Shown: positions 47,160 to 58,519 of the stretch, in pieces
Numbering within the stretch: position 1 is the stretch's first letter
Layout of the letters: every line of letters begins with the position of its first letter
NCBI GenBank assembly: GCA_030765065.1
Contig: CM060979.1
Coordinates: 103,342,350 to 103,406,349, forward strand
Source of the DNA: Deroplatys truncata
Lineage: Eukaryota; Arthropoda; Insecta; Mantodea; Mantidae
Direction of reading: 5' to 3'
Length of the DNA: 64,000 bases
Position numbers and translations under genes: made by a program
The notes under the pieces: model-generated
The model's database searches: none
Told to the model about the DNA's origin: nothing
The model's input: the letters and a program-made list of their open reading frames with translations, nothing else

Positions 47160-48125
47160 CCACCTCGATGTTAAAAACTGAAGTAGATAGTATCTTTACG
47201 TTATTTGCCCCACGCTTTGGGCGTCAATTTGAAGTAGGTTGTATTGAAGGAATTGTATTATATTTCAACTGTTGGGAGCCGAACTTGAAGTAGTTGCAAC
47301 CGCACGTATGGTACCCGCTTTCCGGTATCCTTCGCCCTAAGTTTAAAAAATTATTAACTTTGTAATTTAACTGTTTCTTTAAATATTAATATTTATGTTT
47401 GCCTCGGCTGCGTCAGTATTTATTTTTTAGAGACATGGATGTCTTGACAGGGTTGTGGTGCGACTAATAATGTAGGCTTACACAGATTATAATTTTACTT
47501 CACTCTTTTTATTAATGCTTGACACGATTTAAATTACACTTCACTGTGAATTTCTTTTATGAATTACTTGTACTTTTTAACACGTAAACTTATTTTGCGT
47601 ATAACACGAATACGTATTAAATTTCTCGAGGACGCATCTAGCATCCGGTTACAAACACTGTCTGCAGGCAACTGAATTGATTTCCAGCGCCTAAACTTGT
47701 AAATTTCTGTATTTCAAGTCTCTGATTGGCTATTCCTAATCCAATAGAATACCTTCATTTAACTAAAGCTTTTTCTGGTTTTTATTGGCTATTTTTATAA
47801 ACTGTCACTAAAATTACATTATTGCTTCCAAGAATCACAAGTAACATTATTAAACTCCCAAACTCATTATTGCCTCAAGGTTACCTCATTGTTAGCAACT
47901 TTTAACCTATTAATCTCACAGCTCCTACATTATTAAATTACGTAATATATTCACATAACATTATTACACATGGATACAATAATACAAACATATACAATGA
48001 CTGTTACATACATTTTTATATATTGTTACATACACATATTGCTTTAAGGCGGGCTGTTATTGAAATTATATATATATTATAAAATTAGACTGAAATCAAT
48101 TTAGTGTTAAAAACACTGCCTCAAA
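47160..48125 (+). mobile_element. Interspersed repeat with a decayed hAT tail, copy 2
   Basis: It matches 36870-37925 over nearly its full length. The part that encodes the hAT dimerisation remnant in copy 1 is here decayed around 47175-47245 (gtcaatttgaagtaggttgt is shared). The 3' part from 47330 is better preserved and ends in actgcctcaa at 48124. Confidence 0.7.
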
Positions 48126-48300
48126 ACTAGGCTCTTTAACAAAAGCAAGCTAATGAGCCAAGAGTTCCAGGCGCGCCTATGGATATGCAACACACTTTCA
48201 CATTAGCCAGGGAAGTTGCCGATGCATGCTCGCATTATTATAAAGGCGTTTCTCTCTGGCATTGCACAAAGGAATTTTGTAAGAGGTGGCGTATGTTTGT

Positions 48301-48321
48301 GTGCGATAGAGAGAGAAAGAG

Positions 48322-48371
<50 letters not shown>

Positions 48372-48476
48372 CAAGAATGAATGAATAAATGAATGAAAGA
48401 AAGAAAGAAAGAAAGAAAAAAGAATGAAATAAAGAAAGAATGAAACCAAAAAATGAAAGAAAGAAAGAAAGAGTCT
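48301..48476 (+). repeat. (GAAA)n microsatellite, interrupted
   Basis: About 40 units of gaaa/aaga with a gaatgaatgaataaatg interruption. The Phe/Ser-rich minus frames and Lys/Glu-rich plus frame across it are by-products. Confidence 0.95.
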
Positions 48477-48756
48477 AGACTAGAGTTGTTGTATCGTTTA
48501 AAACCTGAGCTTTTTTTGGTACAATACCAAATCAGGGTATTATATGGTATAATATTGGGTATCACTGGTAAAATTGGTGGAATTTGTGACAATGTTTGTA
48601 AGGAGTATCAATATCTTTAATCTTTTAAAAAACTATATTAATTTCCTCATGTGTGTTATAGCTGTATCATACAAACACTCCATGAAAACACAAATTAATT
48701 AATTAATTATTACTTAACTAAATATATCAGTAGCAATATTAATAAAACAAAATTAA

Positions 48757-49878
48757 AATCTGATGTGTTGCACTCACATGACTTTCTCTACCCTTGTAAA
48801 AACTATTCTTACAAAAGCTTATTCTTCATCTACTTCACTATGTAATTGTTAATTTTCTTGTAGATGCAAGGGGAATATGGTAGGCTTTTAAGAGCTGGTT
48901 TCTATGTGGAGCATTCCATTCTCATTGCATGTCTAGGACATTTAAAAAAACAAATAATGAATTTCCATTTGAGAAAAAGTATAACCATTGGAAAATTCTA
49001 ACAAATAACACGTAATATCTCGAAAATGGTTCACTCGACAAAAAAAATGTATATGACATAATTGTGTTTTAATAAGATCTACATTTTTTTTGTAGCAAAG
49101 TTTTCTCTATATCTTACGGTTTACCAATTATACGAAAGTCATTCAGGATGAAGAGGCCTTATAGGGACATTTCCAGAAAATTCAAAATATAGATTTCATT
49201 TGTCATGAAAATGTCTTAAAGACATAAATTAAATTGAGTTTTATTTATGAACGCTCTTTAACTGCTATTGCCTTAGCGTTCACGTTCTATATTGGCGTGA
49301 AAGACCGGTTATTTTGCTCAGAGGCCTCTTTATCAGGCTTGAGGCTCTTTTACGTGCCGTAAATCTACGACACGGGACCACCAGCTTTTCTTCCCTTCCT
49401 AAGGAAGCCATGATAAGGATTTTAATGCCCGAAAAAATCTATCACCCTCCACCGGGTTTGAACTCGCGACTCCGGAAATAGAGCCTAACATGGTAACAAC
49501 TGCACCACGAGGGAGACGTCCTAAACATATGATATTTAAATTAACATCGTTAGAGTCGTTTTTGAGAAGATCAAAATTTTCCAAAAATGTTTCTTGTAAA
49601 GGGTAGTCTTGGGTGGGAGTATTTTCTTGAAAATCTTTGTATCGCATCCTTGGAAGATACTGAAATCAAATACCAAATTTCGTATTTATCCGACTTTTCG
49701 TTCTTGAGTTATACTGTTCACAGACAAACACACAGCACACACACAACAAGACAGGGTTGTCCAAAAATGCTTTATTTGAATTCAGGGCACCTCAAAACAT
49801 ATATTTCTGGTGAAATGTCGGTATTGAATTTTTGGGTGGAATGCAATACATTCTCTACTTACTACACGTAGGAGAGAA
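48757..49878 (-). mobile_element. Helentron-like element interrupted by a SINE
   Basis: On plus it runs from the hairpin end (ctgatgtgttgcactcacat, 48759) to the 5' subterminal repeat (taggagagaaag, near 49870). It is split by the SINE at 49226-49517. Removing the SINE gives the standard 0.85 kb length. Confidence 0.85.
49226..49517 (-). mobile_element. tRNA-derived SINE, third type, nested in a Helentron-like element
   Basis: It matches the copy at 40877-41149 (for example cctctttatcaggcttgagg ctctttta and tctacgacacgggaccacc). The target duplication is imperfect: gtcttaaagacat at 49213-49225 and gtcctaaacat at 49518-49528, around the family's usual cttaaacatatgatatt site. This SINE is therefore younger than the element it sits in. 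Confidence 0.85.
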
Positions 49879-49879
49879 A

Positions 49880-50485
49880 GAAATACAATAACTGCTGCAA
49901 TATTTTGCACGATACTGGCTTAGCTTATAATTTAATGACAAAGAAGTGCACTCATTCTGCAAAAGAAAGCAAAAATAACATTAAATGCTTTTTCGTAATA
50001 GATTTTACGAAAACACAGTAAGAAAAACTATGATATTTTAAACAGAAATATGACGCTACTATTATGTTAAGAGTTGCAACAATTCCCAAGTTTAATTGAC
50101 CTCTTAATCAGAAGACAGTTTGCAGTTGTTGATTATCAACTGGTTTTGGTGCATCTGCATGGTCATCCTTGTATCGGAGATTCCACTGTACCGGAAGCAG
50201 CTTTTAGGTTGTTGTCGGAGAAAGTCTGTTACTAGTTTTCATGTGAATTCACCCATGGGTAGACCAGTAAAGTTGTTGTCACTTGCAGCTGATGCTGGTA
50301 CATACAGAATGTTATATGCAAGCGAACTTATCGGTTGTTGCTACGCAACCCTCTCCACCACGTAAAGGGCGAGACACCTTGAGAGCAGCCCACAATGTGT
50401 CTCGAGATAAGTTGTCATCACTAGCTTTAAATTCGGTTAAGTTTGCCACGGTTACTTCACTGCCATGCCCTTGCACGTTACTTAA
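49880..50485. other. Intergenic, moderately GC-rich patch at 50110-50475
   Basis: Overlapping open frames occur at 50120-50365, 50283-50495 and 50312-50533. The second (PSPPRKGRDTLRAAHNVSRD and on) looks somewhat protein-like but matches no family that I know. It could be a fragment of a host or element exon. Confidence 0.35.
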
Positions 50486-50487
50486 AA

Positions 50488-51356
50488 AAATCTGATGTGT
50501 TACACTCACATGACTTTCTCTACTCTTGTACAAACTATTTTTACAAACGTCTATTCTCCATAGGCTTCATGTTACTCGAGATATCGAGATGTCAATCTTA
50601 TTGCTAATTTTCTTGTAGACAAGGGGAACATGGTAGGTTATAAGCGATAGTCAAATCTTTTAAGCGCTGGTTGCTATGTGGCGCATTATATTCTGTTTGC
50701 ATATCCAGGACATAAAAAATTGAATAACGAATTTGAAAAAAGTATAAGTATTGGAAAATTTAAGGAAATAACAAGCAATATCTCGAAGATGGTTCACTCA
50801 ACTAAAAAAATGTATATGACATAAATTGTGTATTTTAACGTGATCTACATTTTTTGTGTAGTAAACTTTTGTCTATCTCTTATGGTTTACCAGTTATGCA
50901 AAAGTCGTTCACAATAAAGAATACTTTTGGAGACATTCCCAGGAAATTCAAGATATACATTTTATTTGTCATAAAAATATCTTAAACATATGATATTTTA
51001 ATCAAAATCGTTAGAGCCATTTTTGAGAAAATTAAAATTTTCGAAAAATCTTCCATGTAAAGGGTACTCTGGGGTGGGAGGATTTTCTTGAAAACCTTCG
51101 TGTCGCATCCCTGGAAGATACTGAACCCAAATACCAAGTTTGGTGTTTATCCGACTGTTCGTTTCTGAGTTATGCTGTTCACAGACACACACACGGACAT
51201 GTTTCCAAAAATGCTTTTTACTTTCTCTACTACGTATAGTAAGTAGGGGAAGTATTGTATTCCACCCAAAAATTCGATACCGAGATTTCACCGAAAATAC
51301 ATGTTTTGAGACCTCCTGAATCCAAAAAAAGCATTTTTGGAAACATGTCCGTGTGT

Positions 51357-51390
<34 letters not shown>

Positions 51391-52224
51391 CTGTGTGTGT
51401 GTGTGTCTGTGTGTCTGTGAACAGCATAACTCAAAAACGAACAGTCGGATAAGCACCAAACTTGGTATTTAGGTTCAGTATCTTCCAGAGATGCGACACG
51501 AAGGTTTTCAAGAAAATCCCCCCAGCCCAGACTACCCTTTACATGGAAGATTTTTCGAAAATTTTAATTTTCTCAAAAATGGCTCTAACGATTTTGATGA
51601 AAATATCATATGTTTAAGATGATGTTATGAGAAATGAAATGTATATCTTGAATTTTCTGGGAATGTCTCCAAAAGTATTCTTCATTGTGAACGACTTTTG
51701 CATAACTGGTAAACCATAAGAGATAGACAAAATTTTACTACACAAAAAATGTAGATCGCGTTAAAATACACAACTTATGTCATATACATTTCTTTTGTTG
51801 AGTGAACCGTTTTGGAGATATTGCTTGTTATTTCCTTAAATTTTACAATACTTATACTTTTTCTCAAATTCGTTATTCATATTTTTTAGGTCCTGGACAT
51901 GCAAAGAGAATGGAATGCGCCACATAGCAACCAGCGTTAAAATATTTGACTATCGCTTAAAAGCTACCATATTTCCCTTGCATCTACAAGAAAATTACCA
52001 ATAAGATTGACATCTCGATATCTCGATTAACATGAAGCATATGGAGAATAAGCGTTTGTAAAATTAGATTGTACAAGAGTAGAGAAAGTCATGTGAGTGT
52101 AACACATCAGATTTTTTTGGATTCAGGGGGTCTCAAAACATGTATTTCCGGTGAAATCTCGGTATCGAATTTTTGGGTGGAATACAATACTTCCCCTACT
52201 TACTATACGTAGTAGAGAAAGTAA
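50488..52224 (-). mobile_element. Helentron-like element split by another copy of itself
   Basis: The outer copy lies at 50488-51219 (hairpin end first on plus) and resumes at about 52117-52224 with ggattcagggggtctcaaaa and the 5' end gtagtagagaaagt. An 891-bp copy in opposite orientation occupies 51220-52110. The break falls inside a T-run in the outer copy (atgctttttttggattcag). Confidence 0.9.
51220..52110 (+). mobile_element. Full-length Helentron-like element, reference copy (891 bp)
   Basis: The 5' end begins actttctctact (51220-51231). Its exact complement agtagagaaagt lies at 52078-52089, just before a terminal stem-loop atgtg-agtgtaa-cacat (52091-52107) and the end cag. It is flanked by T-runs on both sides. 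No coding capacity, so non-autonomous. A (GT)n run at 51351-51419 is part of the element. Subterminal inverted repeats plus a 3' hairpin and insertion between T residues are the published traits of Helentron/DINE-like elements; the assignment is by structure only. Confidence 0.7.
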
Positions 52225-53192
52225 TAAGGACAAGTTGCTTAGTGGTTATCCACAACGGTGATAGTTACCTTAGCGAAGGTTGAATGTGTAATACATATTA
52301 AATTATGATTAATGCGGTATTATACAATAAGTTTTGGTATTATACACTATTATACGGTATTTTTACAACTTAGTGTGGAGACTGCACCAACCAGATAAAA
52401 GGGAAGAAAACTAAGAATACACTAACAGAGAAACATGAAAATAAAAATATCTTATGTGTTACATTCACCTGATTTTCTCTACTCACTCTTCTACAAACTA
52501 TTCTTACAAGAGTTTATTCTTATATCTACTTCTTTTTAATACAAATGAACCTTTATTACTCATTTATTCATTTCGTTGCAGTAAAAGGATACGCTAAATT
52601 GATAGTCAAATCGATTCAAAACCGATTGTTAGTGATGGCTTTGAAATTCTGTTCTATTTGTATGAACGCGAAAGAGAAAAAAAAATAAGAATAGCGATTT
52701 GCAGTGGAGAAAAGTATAAAGTATCTGAAAATTCAAACCAATAACAAATAATATCTTGGAAATGGTTAAGGCCACACAAAGTTTTATTTGGCATAAATTA
52801 TGTACTTTGGCGTGAGCTGTAGGTATGTTTTGTATAGTAAGACTCTGTCTATCTCTTACGGTTTATCAATTATACAAAAGTGATTCAGAATGAAGAGGAC
52901 TTCAGAGTTCATTTCCACAAAATTCAAAATATACATTTTATTTGTCATAAAATAGCTTATAGATATGGTATTTTAATCAAAACGGTTAGAGTAATTTTAG
53001 AGAAAATCAAAAATAAAGAAAAAATGTCCATGTATAAGCTGGAAGTGAGAAGACTTTCTTCAAATTCTTCTTCTCGATCCTTGGAAGATACTGAACATAA
53101 ATATCTAGTTTGGTGTTTAACGGTCTTTTCGTTTTTGAGTTATGTTGTTCACACACACACATTCACGGTTTTCTAAAAATGCGTTGTTTTTT

Positions 53193-54069
53193 ACTTTCTC
53201 TACTACGTATAGTAAGTAGGGGAAGTATTGCATTCCACCCAAAAATTCGATTCCGAGATTTCACCGGAAATACATGTTTTGAGACCTCCTGAATCCAAAA
53301 AAAAGCATTTTTGGAAACATGTCCGTGTGTGTGTCTGTGTGTGAGTGTGTGTGTCTGTGTGTGTGTGTCTGTGTGTCTGTGAACAGCATAACTCAAAAAC
53401 GAACAGTCGGATAAACACCAAACTTGGTATTTAGGTTCAGTATCTTCCAGAGATGCGACACGAAGGTTTTCAAGAAAATATCCCCACCGCAGACTACCCT
53501 TTACATGGAACATTTTTCGAAAATTTTAATTTTCTCAAAAATGGCTCTAACGATTTTGATTAAAATATCATATGTTTAAGATAATGTCATGAGAAATGAA
53601 ATGTATATCTCGAATTTTCTGGGAATGTCTCCAAAAGTATTCTTCATTGTGAACGACTTTTGCATAACTGGTAAACCATAAGAGATAGACAAAATTTTAC
53701 TACACAAAAAATGTAGATCGCATTAAAATACACAACTTATGTCATATACATTTCTTTTGTTGAGTGAACCGTTTTCGAGATATTGCTTGTTATTTCCTTA
53801 AATTTTACAATACTTATACTTCTCAAATTCGTTATTCATTTTTTTTATTGCCTGGACATGCAAAGAGAATGGAATTCGCCACATAGCAACCAGCGTTAAA
53901 ATATTTGACTATCGCTTAAAAGCTACCATATTTCCCTTGCATCTACAAGAAAATTACCAATAAGATTGACATCTCGATATCTCGATTAACATGAAGCATA
54001 TGGAGAATAGGCGTTTGTAAAAATAGATTGTACAAGAGTAGAGAAAGTCATGTGAGTGTAACACATCAG
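53193..54069 (+). mobile_element. Helentron-like element, full length (877 bp)
   Basis: Begins actttctctactacgtata and ends acacatcag. It is nearly identical by eye to 51220-52110, pointing to recent activity. Immediately followed by another copy across a T-run. Confidence 0.88.
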
Positions 54070-54079
54070 ATTTTTTTTT

Positions 54080-54667
54080 ACTTTCTCTACTACGTTTAGT
54101 AAGTAGTGGAAGTATTGTATTCCACCCAAAAATTCGATACCGAGATTTCACCGGAAATATATGTTTTGAGACCCCCTGAATCCAAAAAAAGCATTTTTGG
54201 TAACATGTCCGTGTGTGTCTGTGAACGCCTAACTCAAAAACGAATAATCGGATAAACACCAAACTTGGTATTTGGGTTCAGTATCTTTCAAGAAAATCCC
54301 CCACCCCAAATTACCATTAACATAGAAGATTTTTTGAAAATTTTAATTTTCTCAAAAATGGCGCTAACGATTTTGATTAAAATATCATATGTTTAAGATA
54401 TTTTTATAACAAATAAAATGTATATCTTGAATTTTCTGGGAATGTCTCCAAAATTATTCTTCATTGTGAACGACTTTTGCATAACTGGTAAACCATAAGA
54501 GATAGACAAACTTTTACTACACAAAAAATGTAGATGACGTTAAAATACACAATTTATGTCATATACATTTTTTTTTTGTTGTTGGGTGAACCATTTTCGA
54601 GATATTGCTTGTTATTCCCTTACGTTTTCCAATACTTTTCTCAAATGGGAATTCGTTATTCGTTTTT
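54080..54667 (+). mobile_element. Helentron-like element, 3' part missing
   Basis: 5' end at 54080 (actttctctactacgttta). The copy stops in the ttcgttattcgttttt T-run, where the next copy begins. Lacks its own hairpin end. Confidence 0.85.
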
Positions 54668-55631
54668 ACTTTCCCTACTACGTATAGTAAGTAGGGGAAG
54701 TATTGTATTCCACCCAAAACTTCGATACCGAGATTTCACCGGAAATACATTTTTGAGATCCCCTGAATCCAAAAAAAGCATTTTTGGAAACATGTCCGTG
54801 TGTGTGTCTGTGTGGCTGACTGTGTGTCTATCTGTGAACAGCATAACTCAGAAACGAACAGTCGGATAAACACCAAACTTGGTATTTAGGTTCGGTATCT
54901 TCCAGAGATGCGACACGAAGGTTTTCAAGAAAATTCCCCCACCCCAGGCTACCCTTTACATGGAACATTTTTCGAAAATTTTAATTTTCTCAAAAATGGC
55001 TCTAACGATTTTGATTAAAATATCATATGTTTAAGATATTATCATGACACATAAAATGTATATCTTGAATTTTCTGGGAATGTCTCCAAAAGTATTCTTC
55101 ATTGTGAACGACTTTTGGTAAACTGGTAAACTATAACAGATAGACAAACTTTTACTACACAAAAAATGTAGATCACGTTAAAATACACAATTTATGTCAT
55201 ATACATTTGTTTTGTTGGGTGAACCATTTTCGAGATATTGCTTGTTATTCCCTTAAATTTTCCAATACTTATACTTTTTCTCAAATGGGAATTCGTTATT
55301 CATTTTTTTTGTCTTGGATATGCAAGGAGTATTAGTCTGCGGCAAAGAGAATGGTGCTGCACATAGCAACCAGCTATTAAGAGATATCTATATGCTTAAA
55401 GGCTACTGTATTTCTATATTGCCCTTGCAAATACAAAACAAGGAGAACATAGTATGCATTAACAAATATTTTTAGAACTGGTCGCTATGTGTAAAATGTA
55501 ATTCTCTTTGTATGTGAAAAGATCGTTTCTGCAAATGTGTATCTCGATTAATATGAAATAGATGGAGAATAAGAGTTTGTAAAAATAGTTTGTATAAGAG
55601 TAGAGAAGGTCATGTGAGTGTAACACATCAG
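54668..55631 (+). mobile_element. Helentron-like element with a rearranged 3' half
   Basis: 5' end at 54668 (actttccctactacgtatag), standard blocks to about 55340. A rearranged stretch follows at 55400-55510, containing a short inverted family segment (ctggtcgctatgtgtaaaat). Then comes the normal 3' end with gagtagagaaggtcatgtga and acacatcag (55631). Confidence 0.8.
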
Positions 55632-55731
55632 AATGTTTTATTCAGGGAATCTCAAATCGTGTATTTCCAGTGAAATCGATATCGAATTTTTGGTGGAATG
55701 CAATAAGTACTTTCTCTACTTACTATAAGGT

Positions 55732-55736
55732 GAAGG

Positions 55737-55787
<51 letters not shown>

Positions 55788-55796
55788 AAAAGGTGA
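55732..55796 (+). repeat. (GAAA)n microsatellite
   Basis: About 14 uninterrupted gaaa units directly after the 5' end of the outer Helentron-like copy. Confidence 0.95.
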
Positions 55797-57114
55797 AAAG
55801 GAAACAAAATCCCGAAGCCTTTAAAAGACTGAAGTCACTCTCTGAAGAATGTTATGCATTTCAAGCTCAAGTTAAATTCAAGTACACATTTGAGCATTCA
55901 TGCTTTCTTAATGTTCAGAAGGGCACTATTCGAATTAGTACATACATAGTGCACACACTTACAATACTCGTATATACGCAGTATAGATGCACATAGGTAT
56001 GTCTAATAGGTAATATGTGAGGTCCAAAATTTAAATCTTGGTGGGGTTGCATTCCAAACTTTGGGTAACTAAGTATTTTGGACCCCAAGCTGTAAAAACT
56101 GTTCCTTTGTTTAGGAGTTTGTGGCGTCCCACTGAAACAAATAAAAAATGAAGGAAAATGGAAACAAATAAAACCTAATATGAGGCACACTTGGTTAGAT
56201 TTTGGCCTTTGAAGGACAGAACTAAACAGGGTTGAAGAGGAAGTGAGAAAAGTTTCAAGAAGCTTGCTCAAGGTTATCACACAGAACTAAAACCGCACTA
56301 AACAATGAGAACCTCATACTGCTTACTCCTTTGAACAAAAGCGTAAGTGGTGATAGTGTCATTTATCCATTCTTTATTATTTGTCTGAGAGTATAAGAAC
56401 TCATTTGAATGCAGGAACTGATAGATGTAATTTATTGATTCAACCTACAATACTAAAAATCATTTAGCATCGTCTCTTATCCATATGCTGATTTGTAGCA
56501 CGAAGATAAACCTGAGGTTTGCGTCACGTGTGTATTCCTGTCTCTTCTGAAGCCCACCATTTGTAGCCTGATGACTGCTTATAATAGTACTTCAGTTAAC
56601 ATAACCCAGAAAATTTATATTTTATTAAGATATATAAATGGATACGAAGGCTTTAATTTCATGTTTGTCTGTTGAAAATTAATATTTTTATGTACAATAC
56701 ACCTAGATATGAAAATCGTTACAAATATAATTTTGTACTCAGAATATGCTTTGAATGGCCAGAATAATGAGTATTAAAATGGAAAAAAAGTAAGAGGTTT
56801 TTATTTGTTTGTGCTTTCCTGTCAATAATAATGCTTCACGTGATATTACAGCCTAGTATTTGCCAACATAATGAAAAAAAATCACTAAAACACGAAGGAA
56901 ATGGTGAAATATGTTATTATATCAGATTCACAATGGATTTTGCTCATATCATTTTGTTATAAATTTAAGTTTTGCACGTGTAATATACATTTTATAATAA
57001 ACCACACAGTGAATCACTTGAAAAGTTTGTAGTTTACTTTTACATTCTGAATTATGGAATTTTCGATATTAAGTAGCATATTCTTTTCAACAATTAGCAC
57101 ATGTGATAGGTATA
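55797..57114. other. Intergenic, nothing recognised
   Basis: Mostly AT-rich. The minus frame 55915-56280 (121 residues) has no recognisable domain. Confidence 0.45.
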
Positions 57115-57620
57115 AGTCTTACAACGGAGGGTGACACCTCGCACACTGCGATCTAATTAGATATCGCCTATCCGCCAGGAGGTAGCGACCACAGGTGACT
57201 ACAGACCGCAGTCGAGACAGGTCACAGAGATGCGCGGAAGTCCATAGAAATTCCAGACTTGAAGACCCGTCCCAATGCCAGAGCTGCCTAGACAAGACCA
57301 CGAATGACCCATCGCCAAGCAGTCTTCTAGTGTCCATGGGGAGTATCTTTCCTTTGAGCAAGCATCCGCGCCAACTGCCCGCACCGCCATACGCCACGAA
57401 ACCGAGAAGCACGCCTTTAATGTTGAGAAGCAAACGGAATGAAAGAGAAATAATACAAATGAAATCTTGGTAAATGGAAACCGACCCAGTATTCACCTAC
57501 CGACTAGGGAAAACCACGAAAAACCCAAGGTCAGAGTGGGCAGTCTACGGGAATCAAACCCGGGACCTTCCGAATGCGAGCCTCAAACGTTACCGCCGAG
57601 TTATCTCGCTCGGTTAGTAA
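57115..57620 (-). mobile_element. tRNA-derived SINE, core family, tail type A, most complete copy
   Basis: Read on the minus strand: head aaccgagcgagataactcgg cggtaacg (57616 downward), with gctcgcattcggaaggtccc gggtttgattcccgtag carrying a good B box; core ttcgtggttttccctagtcg gtaggtgaatactgggtcgg (about 57520-57482); a 3' tail to 57117 that matches 20.0-20.4 kb and ends tgcgaggtgtcaccctccgt. The open frames on both strands here are by-products of this element. Confidence 0.8.
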
Positions 57621-57930
57621 CTGTGATAACCCTGATAAATATTTTTCACTTATTAAAATGGTTTTATTTTTTAGCTGAAGTATACAATGAAATATAAATT
57701 ATTCAGACTTTTATAATGCTTTTCGCCTACAAGAAACAGCATTTTGTTTCTCTACACCGTAAATCTTTGAGAGAACAATATAACACTCCAGACATGAAAT
57801 ACAAGCGCTAAAATCTTATTTATATAGATGATTTAAATAAATGTATCCGGATTGCAAATGCATTATCAACAATTTACATTATACACTAAACTATATTAAA
57901 TGGAGGTGATGCAATTAGGAGGTAAATCAT
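57621..57930. other. Intergenic, nothing recognised
   Basis: AT-rich with no supportable feature. Confidence 0.5.
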
Positions 57931-57934
57931 ACGT

Positions 57935-58450
57935 GAGAACAAATATTGAATTAAATGGGAAAATAATATAGTAACTCTCCAGATTAAATTATTTAGGATG
58001 TACAGTTTCTTACACAGAAGGAAATTATATTGATGATAAGCTTCTCAAGCGTAATCAGTTAATAGGGACTATCAAAAGGACACTTTAAAAGAAGGTACGT
58101 AAAAAACAATATTAGAATTTTATGAAGTACTGCGATTCCAGTCCTAATATATGGAGCAGAAGTATGTACCCTCACAAGCAAATGTAAAGAACAGATTGAG
58201 GCATCACAGATGAAATTGCTGCATCCTATGGCTAGATATACTCTGCTAGATCATCAAAAGAATGGATATATAAGGAAACAATTAGGAATTACAATTACAG
58301 TTTAAAAGATAGAAAATAAAAGAAATGAAAGGTATACGCACCTTCGTAGAATGAACTTGCACCATAGGGTTAAATTACCGTCCAGCTCTAGAAGAAATGT
58401 AAGATGGAAAGTTCAGCTGTAACTCTGTATAGACGGAACGGATCTTAAGG
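57935..58450 (+). mobile_element. LINE fragment, C-terminal part of an endonuclease/reverse-transcriptase protein
   Basis: Reading across frames gives RLNYLGCTVSYTEGNYIDDK, LLKRNQLIGTIKRTL, FYEVLAIPVLIYGAEVWTL, KEQIEASQMKLLHPMARYTL and LDHQKNGYIRKQLGI. This is the standard thumb region after the catalytic core of insect endonuclease-RT LINEs, the group also seen at 3.1 kb and 20.9 kb. Stops and frameshifts are frequent. The end near 58450 meets an (AAT)n run. Confidence 0.75.
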
Positions 58451-58466
58451 TCCAAACAACGTGGTT

Positions 58467-58508
58467 TATGATAATAATAATAATAATAAAATAATAATAA
58501 TAATAATA
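58467..58508 (+). repeat. (AAT)n microsatellite
   Basis: About 13 units with one irregularity. It sits between two LINE fragments, so it may have grown from a LINE tail. Confidence 0.9.
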
Positions 58509-58519
58509 CTGAGCTACTC

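Larger units (their letters stand above)
52447..55728 (-). mobile_element. Older Helentron-like element split by a nest of younger copies
   Basis: The outer copy runs from a decayed hairpin end (cttatgtgttacattcacct, 52452) to about 53192. It resumes at about 55633 with attcagggaatctcaaatcg and a degraded 5' end near 55728. In between are 2.4 kb of plus-strand copies. tgtttt lies on both sides of the insert (53185-53190 and 55634-55639), but since the site is a T-run this may be chance. Confidence 0.8.

Noticed and set aside
48198..48592. Phe/Ser-rich minus-strand frames
   Set aside because: Translation of the (GAAA)n run.
50998..51459. 153-residue minus frame beginning MVLIRLFVFELCCSQTHRHT
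   Set aside because: The same phrase recurs at 31405, 53203, 53954 and elsewhere. It is a frame of the repeated Helentron-like element with its GT/CA run, not a gene.
57540..57616. tRNA gene on the minus strand
   Set aside because: It is the head of a SINE with matching copies elsewhere; the cloverleaf does not close.
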